Positions 1-4,899 are shown, counted from the stretch's first letter. The stretch is 6,010 nucleotides of DNA from Bacteroidales bacterium (GCA_017478685.1 JAFVDC010000208.1:1-6010); one strand, 5' to 3'. Notes: generated by a model from the letters alone, not told the origin. A program made the numbers and translations.

Positions 1-155
1 GCGCCATTGCCATCACGGACCTCCAGCTTGCCGGCAAGAAGCGCATGGACGTAAAGAGCTTCCTCCTTGGCTTCCGCAACCCTACATCCTACAAGGCCAC
101 GCAGGGCACTTCCAAGGCCGAAATTGCCAAGGCCAAGCCCCATGAAGATGAATAG
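1..155 (+). CDS. fmt: C-terminal end of probable methionyl-tRNA formyltransferase (partial)
   Basis: Only the last 50 codons are present, read from base 3 to the TAG at 153-155; the gene starts before the window. The visible peptide has ITDLQLAGKKRMDVKSFLLG followed by FRNP. The segment LQLxGKKRMxVxxFLxGFR is the usual end of the C-terminal OB-like domain of bacterial Fmt, which formylates Met-tRNA(fMet) in the cytoplasm for translation initiation. After this motif there is a lysine- and alanine-rich tail of about 25 residues with no recognisable feature. The stop lies inside the next gene (overlap of 14 bp with the ATG at 142), so the two genes are probably co-transcribed and translationally coupled. 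The assignment rests on a short C-terminal motif and the catalytic domain is not visible. Confidence 0.68.
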   Translation, partial: AIAITDLQLAGKKRMDVKSFLLGFRNPTSYKATQGTSKAEIAKAKPHEDE

Positions 156-789
156 CGTAGTCATACTCTGCGACGGGGCTTTCCCCACGGAGCCGTATCC
201 TCTGTATCTTCTGGATTCGGCCGAAGGAGTGGTGTGCTGCGACGGAGCGCTGCTAAAGTACATGGAGCACTTCCCCGGCCAGGCACCGCTGGCAGTGGTG
301 GGAGACATGGACTCACTTCCTTCAGAGGTTAAAGAGCAGTTCTCCGGCATTCTGTTCCCGGAAAGCGAGCAGGATTACAACGACATGACAAAGGCCATGC
401 GCTGGGTTCTCAGGGAACATCCCGAGGTTCAGGAGATTGTGATTCTGGGCGCCACGGGCCTCCGCGAAGACCACACTATAGGGAACCTCGGGCTCCTCAT
501 GGAATACACGCGGCTCTTTGACCTTGGAGAAAGGAAGGTGTCAATGGTTTCCGACTACGGAACGGCCTTTGCCATCACCGACTCCTGTGAACTTCACCTT
601 GGAGAAGGCCGCCGCTTCTCTTTTTTCAGCGCGGACAACTCCTTGAAAGTGCAGTCCAAGGGCCTCCAGTGGCCGCTTGACGGCGTAGTCTTTGACGCCT
701 GGTGGAAAGCCACCCTCAACCGCACCACGGAACCCATAGTCTCCCTCACCTTCAACCACCCTTCCGCCGCCCTGGTGATGGTGGACTAG
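142..789 (+). CDS. Thiamine pyrophosphokinase (thiamine diphosphokinase)
   Basis: A 215-residue cytoplasmic enzyme, normal for the family, that transfers pyrophosphate from ATP to thiamine to make thiamine diphosphate. The family motifs appear in order: CCDGA at residues 32-36, VVGDMDS at 52-58 (acidic, metal and ATP binding), QDYNDMTKAM at 77-86 (the DxxKA substrate motif), and GATGLREDHTIGNL at 103-116, matching the family GAxGxRxDHxxxN. The C-terminal beta-rich half (about 130-215) ends with SLTFNHPSAALVMVD. The reading frame stays open upstream to a TTG at 67, but homology begins at MKMNSVVILCDG, so ATG 142 (or ATG 148, two codons later) is the likely start. Either start overlaps the end of the preceding gene by 14 or 8 bp. 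No convincing terminator follows the TAG; a repeat-rich non-coding region begins within 5 bp. Confidence 0.93.
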   Translation: MKMNSVVILCDGAFPTEPYPLYLLDSAEGVVCCDGALLKYMEHFPGQAPLAVVGDMDSLPSEVKEQFSGILFPESEQDYNDMTKAMRWVLREHPEVQEIVILGATGLREDHTIGNLGLLMEYTRLFDLGERKVSMVSDYGTAFAITDSCELHLGEGRRFSFFSADNSLKVQSKGLQWPLDGVVFDAWWKATLNRTTEPIVSLTFNHPSAALVMVD

Positions 790-820
790 CCCTTGGACCT
801 GGTCCAGCTCATCTCAGGCT

Positions 821-857
821 GCCCGTTTTCCCTAACACCCTGACTATAAGGCGATTA
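821..857 (-). repeat. Tail repeat, copy L (inverted partner of 3278-3314)
   Basis: These 37 bases match the reverse complement of 3278-3314 with only two mismatches, including an uninterrupted 21-base match (837-857 against 3279-3299) that begins ACCCTGACTATAAGG. It lies 32 bp after the thiamine pyrophosphokinase stop. The partner lies just after the pyrH stop, so both copies sit in a 3' flank in the same orientation relative to the gene before them. That suggests a dispersed intergenic repeat. The hairpin that accompanies the other copies is absent or decayed here; only CCCGTT 822-827 and AACGGG 864-869 could pair. Confidence 0.7.
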
Positions 858-963
858 CAACGGAACGGGTGCAAACCCTGTGTGTGTTCAGGCCTCGTTG
901 CAGGTGGTAACGTAAAACGACGCAGGTGCAGGTTATACGTTTCTTGCAATAGTCATACACTCT

Positions 964-1067
964 GCGGTACTCGTCGTACACGTTTTTGCCATCATGTGTG
1001 TATGCTGAGTACCGCCGGGTACTCAACGCGCACGAAAACACTCCCAAACGTGTACGCTCAGTACCGC
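964..1067. repeat. Nested inverted repeats (cruciform or RNA stem-loop candidate)
   Basis: Outer arms 964-985 (GCGGTACT, three bases, CGTACACGTTT) and 1046-1067 (AAACGTGTACG, three bases, AGTACCGC) are complementary at 19 of 22 positions. Nested inside is a perfect 8-bp hairpin, TGAGTACC 1006-1013 and GGTACTCA 1018-1025, with a GCCG loop; it can be extended outwards with wobble pairs using GTGTGTATG and the CGCGCAC side. The 12-mer AGTACCGCCGGG occurs twice (1008-1019 and 1060-1071), so alternative pairings are possible. Long nested arms with little coding potential favour selection for structure, in DNA or RNA, but which strand is used cannot be told. Confidence 0.6.
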
Positions 1068-1120
1068 CGGGAAGATAGTTGGACCAGGTCCACGCCAATA
1101 GCAAGGGTGGTGAGGATGCA

Positions 1121-1220
1121 GGGCAACGAGTAACGCAAAATCGGCCAAAAACGCGTAAGTCATTGCCCTTTGGGGCAACGAATCACGCAAAAAACGCACA
1201 AAACGCGTAAGTCATTGCCC
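1121..1220. repeat. Two tandem 48-bp hairpin units
   Basis: Unit 1 is 1121-1168 and unit 2 is 1173-1220, separated by TTTG. They agree at 41 of 48 positions, with all but two differences in the loop. Each begins GGGCAACGA and ends GCGTAAGTCATTGCCC, and these ends pair at 13 of 16 positions, so each unit folds into a hairpin with a loop of 16 bases that is A-rich at both edges. The same three stem positions are unpaired in each unit, and the 3' arms are identical. Two copies with a 4-bp spacer are too few and too palindromic for a CRISPR array. This is a REP-like hairpin repeat of unknown role. Confidence 0.75.
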
Positions 1221-1258
1221 AAAACATGCCAACCTCGCCCGAATAAGACCCAAAAACA

Positions 1259-1266
1259 TATTTTTG
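1259..1266 (+). promoter_or_regulatory. Candidate -7 box (TATTTTTG) for a leader transcript of the ECF operon
   Basis: TATTTTTG matches the Bacteroidales -7 consensus TAnnTTTG exactly. No TTTG-like -33 element is present at 19-21 bp upstream, where the bases are GC-rich. If active, transcription would begin near 1273 and give a leader of about 160 nt before the ATG at 1432. The leader would contain the hairpin at 1288-1310 and the terminator at 1376-1410. Confidence 0.3.
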
Positions 1267-1275
1267 AACCTGGTC

Positions 1276-1352
1276 ATTACAACATTTACTCCCGCCCAAA
1301 CGGACGGGAGCAAATTGCATAACGAACACATTTACAGCACGTTAGCAAAAAC
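1276..1352 (+). repeat. Hairpin-plus-tail repeat, copy M
   Basis: CTCCCGCCC (1289-1297) and GGACGGGAG (1302-1310) form a hairpin with one mismatch around an AAAC loop. It is followed by CAAATTGCATAA and then, after exactly 18 bases, GTTAGCAAAAACG. The copy at 3235-3314 has the same order: GGGAGCAAATTGCATAA, 18 bases, then ATTAGCGAAAACG. The 18-base spacers themselves are diverged and the outer 5' arm here has decayed (17 of 22 positions match the other copy). Copies M and R are in the same orientation and bracket the four-gene ECF operon; copy L at 821 is inverted. Confidence 0.6.
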
Positions 1353-1367
1353 GCAATATTGCATTTT

Positions 1368-1390
1368 AACATTTTAAAGCCTGCCGCGTC
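1368..1390 (+). promoter_or_regulatory. Possible ECF-type promoter (AAC, 16 bp, CGTC)
   Basis: AAC at 1368-1370 and CGTC at 1387-1390 are 16 bp apart, resembling the -35 AAC and -10 CGTC elements common to many ECF sigma factors. Transcription would start near 1397-1400, about 30 nt before the ATG at 1432, which would allow autoregulation by the sigma factor encoded in the operon. The motif is short and overlaps the hairpin at 1376-1410, so chance is a real alternative. Confidence 0.22.
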
Positions 1391-1410
1391 TTATATGTGG
1401 CCGGCTTTTT
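1376..1410 (+). terminator. Intrinsic terminator or attenuator ahead of the ECF operon
   Basis: Arms AAAGCCTGCCGC (1376-1387) and GTGGCCGGCTTT (1397-1408) pair over 12 positions with one mismatch (T1382 against C1402) and one G-T wobble, around a 9-base loop. The right arm runs into T1406-T1410. This is a plus-strand rho-independent terminator ending only 21 bp before the ATG at 1432. It may stop read-through from upstream, end a small RNA made from the 790-1375 region, or act as an attenuator in the operon leader. A TATATGTG resembling a -7 box with one mismatch lies at 1392-1399, partly in the loop. Confidence 0.68.
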
Positions 1411-1431
1411 GATGCTAAAACCAAAATAGAT

Positions 1432-1914
1432 ATGAAAAAGACATTAATCATTATTTCACTAGTCATGAGCGCCGTATGCAACGCGTGTGCGGTAAGCCCG
1501 GCACGGGTTTCGGCCCTTGCCAGGGAGTATAATGGCAAGGAAGGGTTCGAGGTTGTGTCCATGGGACGCTTTCTCATAAGCGCCATAGGCGTAGCCGTAC
1601 GGGCCGAAGCCGACCCTGAAGATGTGGCCGCCCTGAAGGCTTTCAAGGGCATAAAGCACCTGACCATAGTAGATTTTGAAGATGCTTCCGCCGCCGACAA
1701 GAGCAGCTTCCAGGCAAAACTGGGTGGCATCTTTGACAAGATGGACCTCATCTTGGAAGCCAAGGAAGACGGAGATGACGTTAAAATCTTCGGCAAGGCA
1801 GACGGCGAAAAAATCCGTGACATTATAATATATTGCAAGGACCAGGCCCTCATCTGCGTGAACGGCAGCGTGGACATGGATAAAATCGGCGCCCTTATAG
1901 ATGCAGTGGAATGA
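1432..1914 (+). CDS. Exported DUF4252 family protein, first copy
   Basis: 160 residues. Residues 1-20 are a signal peptide: MKK, a hydrophobic stretch (LIIISLVMSAV), then ACA just before the likely cleavage at 20/21. Cysteines at 16 and 19 do not sit in a good lipobox, so a soluble or envelope-associated protein is likelier than a lipoprotein. The mature part has a pattern seen in Bacteroidales DUF4252 proteins: an early VSMGRFLIS segment, a middle beta strand with LTIVDFED (77-84), LILEAKEDG (106-114) and a C-terminal VNGSVDMDKIGALID. It shares EAKEDG and a similar ending with the fourth gene of the operon. Its TGA overlaps the sigma-factor ATG. Function is unknown; location and partners suggest a role in an envelope signalling system. 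The family call is from memory of pattern. Confidence 0.75.
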   Translation: MKKTLIIISLVMSAVCNACAVSPARVSALAREYNGKEGFEVVSMGRFLISAIGVAVRAEADPEDVAALKAFKGIKHLTIVDFEDASAADKSSFQAKLGGIFDKMDLILEAKEDGDDVKIFGKADGEKIRDIIIYCKDQALICVNGSVDMDKIGALIDAVE

Positions 1915-2384
1915 CTCGCCGGGCCTTTGAGGACATATGGATTCCCCTCCAGGGACATTTCTATCGCATAGCCTTCTATATATTGGAAAATGAGGCCGAT
2001 GCAAGGGATGCCGTTCAGGACCTCTACCTGAAACTCTGGAACATGAGGGACCGCCTGGACTTTATAAGGGAACCACGCTCATACGGCGGCCTTATGATAA
2101 AGAACCTCTGCATTGACAGGATCCGGAAAGCGGTGCCGGGCGGGGAACTTGAAGAAGGCATGGCCGTTAAAGGGCCTCCGGACACGGACCTTGAACTCCG
2201 GGAACAACTCGCAGGCGTACGGATGGCCATGGAAGGGCTCCCGGAAAGTCAGAGGAAACTGCTCTCCATGAGAGTGATAGAGGGCCTCAGTTATGAGGAA
2301 ATGGAAAAGAAAACAGGCCTCAGCGGCCTCAATATCAGGGTTCAGGTATCCCTGGCAAGAAAAAGATTAAAACAACTGCTATGA
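1911..2384 (+). CDS. ECF-type (sigma-70 family) RNA polymerase sigma factor
   Basis: 157 residues, somewhat short for an ECF sigma factor, with the two essential domains. Region 2 spans about residues 15-75 and includes AFYILENEADARDAVQDLYL then KLWN (core-polymerase and -10 contacts), PRSYGGLMIKN and LCIDRIRK. Region 4 spans about 108-157, with LPESQRKLLSMRVIEGLSYE and a helix-turn-helix ending LNIRVQVSLARKRLKQLL (-35 recognition). The linker is acidic and brief. The ATG at 1911 overlaps the preceding TGA (ATGA), and the gene's own TGA overlaps the next ATG in the same way, implying translational coupling with the DUF4252 protein and the membrane protein. It probably directs transcription of its own operon and perhaps other targets; the promoter it reads is not proven by sequence. 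Confidence 0.93.
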   Translation: MTRRAFEDIWIPLQGHFYRIAFYILENEADARDAVQDLYLKLWNMRDRLDFIREPRSYGGLMIKNLCIDRIRKAVPGGELEEGMAVKGPPDTDLELREQLAGVRMAMEGLPESQRKLLSMRVIEGLSYEEMEKKTGLSGLNIRVQVSLARKRLKQLL

Positions 2385-2716
2385 AACCAATTGAAGAAAT
2401 GGAGAAACTCTCCGCAGAGGATCTTGAGAGAATCGGGGCCGATGAAAGCATCCCCGTTCCCGAGGACCTTTCCGTGAAACTCCCGGCCCGCAAGGCTCCG
2501 GTCTTCGCTTGGAGTGCAGCAGCAGCCGTGCTTCTTGTAGCGGGTTTTATAGGTTTTAACCGGCCGAAGGCTCCCGCAGACACATTCTCGGACCCTCTCC
2601 TTGCCTATGCGGCTGTTGAAGACGCCTTTGCAAAGATATCGGGATCCATTAACAGCGCCTCCATGAAAGTAGAGGAGGCCGAAACCACCTTTAACAAGTT
2701 AAACTATTGGAAATGA
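2381..2716 (+). CDS. Small single-pass membrane protein, putative anti-sigma factor
   Basis: 111 residues. Residues 1-40 are an acidic cytoplasmic segment (EEMEKLSAEDLERIGADES, then VPEDLSVKL); residues 41-59 (VFAWSAAAAVLLVAGFIGF) are one transmembrane helix; residues 60-111 would lie in the periplasm and form a likely amphipathic helix (DPLLAYAAVEDAFAKISGSI). It lacks the HxxxCxxC zinc motif of ZAS anti-sigma factors. The anti-sigma role is inferred from position immediately after the sigma gene with an ATGA overlap, the topology, and the short N-terminal domain able to face the sigma factor. It also overlaps the next gene by ATGA. I do not recognise a named domain. It could alternatively anchor or present the DUF4252 proteins in the membrane. 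Confidence 0.6.
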   Translation: MKPIEEMEKLSAEDLERIGADESIPVPEDLSVKLPARKAPVFAWSAAAAVLLVAGFIGFNRPKAPADTFSDPLLAYAAVEDAFAKISGSINSASMKVEEAETTFNKLNYWK

Positions 2717-3198
2717 AAAAGATATACGCAATTCTGGCAGCCCTTGCGCTTGCTCTCCCCATGTTCGGCCAAAATGGCAGGGAACTCTACAACAAATACT
2801 CCGACCTCCCCGGCGTAAGCGCCGTGTACATCTCACCGGCAATGTTCAGGCTCATCGGCCGTATCCCGGATGTTGAACTGGCCGACGAAGACGTGAACCT
2901 CACTCCCATCATCAAGTCCATGAGCGGCTTCTACCTTCTTTCTACGGAAAATGCCGATACCGGTGAAAAACTCTACAAAGAGGTTTCCGGCAATCTCAAG
3001 AAGAGCAAGTACGAACTCCTTATGGAAGCAAAGGAAGACGGAGAGGCCATGAGGCTGTACTCCATAGGGGACGAAAAGACAGTGACGTCTCTTCTCATGC
3101 TGGCAAAAGACGGGGCAGAAACCACCTTCCTCACCATAGACGGCCAGATGGACCGCGCCAAACTGGAAGAAGTGATTGCCTCTGCCGCTGCAAACTAA
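2713..3198 (+). CDS. Exported DUF4252 family protein, second copy
   Basis: 161 residues from the ATG at 2713. An in-frame TTG at 2707 would add two residues before MKKIY, but the ATG fits a standard signal peptide (residues 1-20, MKKIYAILAALALALPMFGQ, cleavage after GQ) and gives the same ATGA overlap seen at the other two junctions. The mature protein starts NGRELYNKYSDLPGVSAVYI and has SPAMFRLIG, a middle MSGFYLLSTE strand, ELLMEAKEDG (101-110) and TIDGQMDRAKLEEVI near the end, the DUF4252 layout. It is a divergent paralogue of the first gene: EAKEDG is shared and the underlying DNA agrees at 21 of 22 bases (1754-1775 against 3023-3044). Function unknown; probably periplasmic or outer-membrane associated. 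Confidence 0.8.
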   Translation: MKKIYAILAALALALPMFGQNGRELYNKYSDLPGVSAVYISPAMFRLIGRIPDVELADEDVNLTPIIKSMSGFYLLSTENADTGEKLYKEVSGNLKKSKYELLMEAKEDGEAMRLYSIGDEKTVTSLLMLAKDGAETTFLTIDGQMDRAKLEEVIASAAAN

Positions 3199-3234
3199 AC
3201 TAGCGTTTTAGTTAAACACTTAAATATCTGATAC

Positions 3235-3280
3235 TTATGCAATTTGCTCCCGTCCGTATGGGCGGGAGCAAATTGCATAA
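3235..3280. terminator. Long hairpin between convergent genes (copy R of repeat)
   Basis: Arms 3235-3255 and 3260-3280 are complementary over 21 bp with a single G-T wobble and a GTAT loop. The left arm begins TTATGCAATTTGCTCCCG. It lies between the convergent ends of the DUF4252 operon (stop 3198) and pyrH (stop 3319), where a bidirectional terminator would be expected, but neither side has a T-run. It may work as a transcript-stabilising stem or a transcription barrier. A related, partly decayed copy is at 1276-1322, so it belongs to a repeat family. A small extra stem, AACTAAA 3193-3199 and TTTAGTT 3207-3213, overlaps the stop codon of the DUF4252 gene. Confidence 0.6.
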
Positions 3281-3314
3281 TCGCCTTATAGTCAGGGTAT
3301 TAGCGAAAACGGGC
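3278..3314 (+). repeat. Tail repeat, copy R
   Basis: A 37-base segment directly after the hairpin, ending four bases from the pyrH stop. It is the inverted partner of 821-857 (35 of 37 positions). Its end ATTAGCGAAAACG also recurs at 1340-1352 as GTTAGCAAAAACG at the same distance from GCATAA. Strong conservation of the tail between copies L and R, whose hairpin portions differ, suggests that the tail is itself a functional or mobile unit. Confidence 0.7.
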
Positions 3315-3318
3315 AAAC

Positions 3319-4023
3319 TTACGGATGCACCAGGGTGCCAACCTTTTCTCCGGAAAGGAGTTTGGTGAGGTTGCCGGTGGCGTTCATGTCAAAGACTATG
3401 ATGGGCATTTTGCCGTCACTGCAGAGGGCATAGGCGGTCTGGTCCATCACCTTCAGGTGCTTGGAGATGGCTTCGTCGAAGGAAAGTTCGTCGTACTTCA
3501 CTGCCGAAGGGTCTTTTTCAGGGTCTGCGGTGTATACGCCATCTACGCGGGTGCCTTTGAGGAGGGCGTCGGCCCCGATTTCAAGGGCGCGGAGAGCGGC
3601 GCCGCTGTCTGTGGTGAAGAAAGGATTTCCGGTGCCGCCGGCAATGAGCGCCACGCCGCCGCGCTCCATGAGTTTAACGGCTTCGTCGCGCATGTAATAT
3701 TTGGCATGGGGCTCCATGGGGGTGGAAGTAAAGACTTCGGCCTCGACGCCTTCGGCCTTGATGAACATTTTGAGGGCAAGGGCGTTTATGACCGTTGCGA
3801 GCATTCCCATCTTGTCTCCGTCCACTCTGTCGAAGCCTTTACCCACGCCCTGCAGGCCGCGGAAGATGTTGCCGCCGCCATTGACTATGGCTATCTGGAG
3901 GCCGGCTTTTGCTGCCGAAGCCACCTCTTTTGCATATTTTTCCAGCCACTGGGTATCAAGGCCTTTGCCGGCGGGGCCGCCGAGGCTTTCTCCGGAGAGT
4001 TTAAGAAGGACGCGTTTATACAT
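3319..4023 (-). CDS. pyrH: UMP kinase (uridylate kinase)
   Basis: 234 residues, typical for bacterial PyrH, which phosphorylates UMP to UDP with ATP in pyrimidine nucleotide synthesis and acts as a cytoplasmic hexamer. Motifs of the amino-acid kinase fold: KRVLLKLSGESL at the N-terminus, IAIVNGGGNIFRG (glycine-rich phosphate loop), DRVDGDKMGMLATVINALAL, GGTGNPFFTTDSGAALRALE, LLKGTRVDGVYTADPEKDP, LKVMDQTAYAL and a C-terminal GTLVHP. The frame is open to a TTG at 4044, but homology begins at MYKRVLLKLSGES, so the ATG at 4021-4023 is the start. In many bacteria pyrH is next to frr or tsf; here frr is not downstream, as the neighbour is the convergent DUF4252 operon. A promoter lies just upstream, leaving a leader of about 16 nt. 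Confidence 0.97.
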   Translation of the reverse strand: MYKRVLLKLSGESLGGPAGKGLDTQWLEKYAKEVASAAKAGLQIAIVNGGGNIFRGLQGVGKGFDRVDGDKMGMLATVINALALKMFIKAEGVEAEVFTSTPMEPHAKYYMRDEAVKLMERGGVALIAGGTGNPFFTTDSGAALRALEIGADALLKGTRVDGVYTADPEKDPSAVKYDELSFDEAISKHLKVMDQTAYALCSDGKMPIIVFDMNATGNLTKLLSGEKVGTLVHP

Positions 4024-4045
4024 ACGATTCAGTTTTAATGTCAAA

Positions 4046-4076
4046 CAAAAGTACCGAAATATTGGTAAACTTCCAA
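4046..4076 (-). promoter_or_regulatory. pyrH promoter (Bacteroidales type)
   Basis: On the minus strand, TTGG (4076-4073) is followed after 19 bp by TACTTTTG (4053-4046), a full match to TAnnTTTG. Transcription would start around 4039, 16 nt before the pyrH ATG. It overlaps the sdhC promoter on the other strand at 4062-4076. Confidence 0.62.
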
Positions 4077-4094
4077 GAAAGATTCCTATATTTG
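4062..4094 (+). promoter_or_regulatory. sdhC promoter (Bacteroidales type)
   Basis: TTGG (4062-4065), a 21-bp spacer and TATATTTG (4087-4094) match the Bacteroidales -33/-7 pattern. The start would be near 4101, 25 nt before the sdhC ATG. The -33 elements of this and the pyrH promoter form the inverted repeat TTGG, 7 bp, CCAA (4062-4076). Confidence 0.62.
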
Positions 4095-4125
4095 TGAACT
4101 GGAAACAAATTTAACTAAACAATAC

Positions 4126-4899
4126 ATGGCTAATTTTTTAACCTCATCCATCGGCAAGAAGTTCATTCAGAGCGTCAGCGGTGCTTTCCTCGTCATCTTC
4201 CTGCTTCTGCACGGAACCATCAATTTCTTCTCCGCAATAGACTCACTTAACGGCAAGTTCGGCAAAGTGGCCGCAGACTCCATGCCTTATTCCCACGGAG
4301 ACGGCTGGTTCCAGCTTGGCTGCGACTTCATGTCTTCCCCTGTGATTGACATCATGGTGCCCATCCTTGCCCTTGGTTTCCTCATCCACATCATCTACGG
4401 CTGCTGGCTCAGCTACGAGAACGTTGTAAAGCGCGGCGGCCTCAAGCGCTATGAGGTTGCCTCCAAGGCAAAGAACGACAGCTGGAGCGCCAAGAACATG
4501 GCAGTTCTGGGAGTTGTCATCCTTGGTTTCCTGGCCTTCCACCTCACCCACTTCTGGGCAAAGATGCAGCTTCAGGAATTCATGGGCGGAGAGGCCGAAA
4601 ACCCCTACTTCCTTCTCCTCAACACCTTCCGTCACTGGTGGGTACTTGCCCTCTACATCGTTTGGTTCGTAGCCATCTGGCTGCACCTCAACCACGGTTT
4701 CTGGAGCATGTTCCAGACCATCGGCTGGAATAACAAGAAGTGGCTGAAGCGCCTCAAGGTCATTGGCACCATCGTTGCCACCCTCATCATCCTGCTGTTC
4801 CTCTGCACTGCAGTCAACGCCTACATTGAGGCCCACTGCGTAACGGCATCGGCCCAGTACACCGCTCCCCTGCTGGAGCAGATTGCAGCCCTGAACTAA
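4126..4899 (+). CDS. sdhC: Succinate dehydrogenase/fumarate reductase cytochrome b558 subunit
   Basis: 257 residues forming the membrane anchor that binds haem b and passes electrons between menaquinone and the flavoprotein/iron-sulphur subunits. Five membrane helices are visible at about residues 13-35, 72-97, 125-145, 170-190 and 210-232. Histidines suited to haem ligation lie in the first four: H29 (LLLHGTINFF), H88 (IHIIYG), H139/H142 (FHLTHFW) and H187/H190 (LHLNHGFWS), as in the single-subunit b558 family. The N-terminal SSIGKKFIQSVSGAFL and the HGFWSMFQTIGWNNKKWLKR signature are characteristic of the Bacteroidota form. A 13-residue insertion-like region around 40-62 and a longer tail make it slightly larger than usual. 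No sdhA or sdhB follows: a terminator comes 37 bp after the stop and the next gene is convergent. Confidence 0.95.
   Translation: MANFLTSSIGKKFIQSVSGAFLVIFLLLHGTINFFSAIDSLNGKFGKVAADSMPYSHGDGWFQLGCDFMSSPVIDIMVPILALGFLIHIIYGCWLSYENVVKRGGLKRYEVASKAKNDSWSAKNMAVLGVVILGFLAFHLTHFWAKMQLQEFMGGEAENPYFLLLNTFRHWWVLALYIVWFVAIWLHLNHGFWSMFQTIGWNNKKWLKRLKVIGTIVATLIILLFLCTAVNAYIEAHCVTASAQYTAPLLEQIAALN

Larger units (their letters stand above)
794..1092. repeat. Structured non-coding block with 13-bp inverted ends (MITE-like candidate)
   Basis: The block is bounded by TGGACCTGGTCCA (794-806) and TGGACCAGGTCCA (1080-1092). These are exact reverse complements, and each is also a 6+6 palindrome. Inside are: GCAGGT three times (900-905, 922-927, 928-933); an interrupted hairpin pairing TTGCA 898-902 and AACGTA 909-914 with TACGTT 936-941 and TGCAA 945-949; and the hairpin cluster annotated separately at 964-1067. 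No protein frame looks real. The size of about 300 bp, inverted ends and lack of genes suit a miniature inverted-repeat element or a structured RNA gene. No target-site duplication is evident, so mobility is inference. A weaker third copy of the end motif, TGAACCTGGTCA, sits at 1265-1276. Confidence 0.45.

Noticed and set aside
67..141. Upstream TTG start for thiamine pyrophosphokinase
   Set aside because: The extra 25 residues are basic and proline-rich, lie inside the preceding gene and have no counterpart in the family; ATG 142 or 148 fits.
844..1104. Minus-strand open frame of 86 codons in the structured block
   Set aside because: It lies entirely across nested inverted repeats, has an atypical composition for this genome and no recognisable domain.
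702..1133. Plus-strand open frame of 143 codons running from inside the thiamine pyrophosphokinase gene into the repeats
   Set aside because: The peptide is rich in Arg, His, Pro and Cys, overlaps a certain gene in another frame and continues through palindromic repeats, with no plausible start or motif.
1121..1220. Short CRISPR array
   Set aside because: There are only two units, the separator is 4 bp, and each unit is almost wholly palindromic; no spacer-sized unique sequence or cas gene is present.
1459..2004. Minus-strand frames opposite the first DUF4252 gene and the sigma factor
   Set aside because: They are antisense shadows of genes with clear family features and ATGA overlaps; no promoter or motif supports them.
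3325..4038. Plus-strand open frame of 237 codons opposite pyrH
   Set aside because: It is the exact antisense of a strongly conserved enzyme gene. Its translation shows no family motifs, and the long opening follows from the codon usage of pyrH.
4024..4044. Upstream TTG start for pyrH
   Set aside because: The added MTLKLNR is not part of the family N-terminus and would include the predicted transcription start region near 4039.
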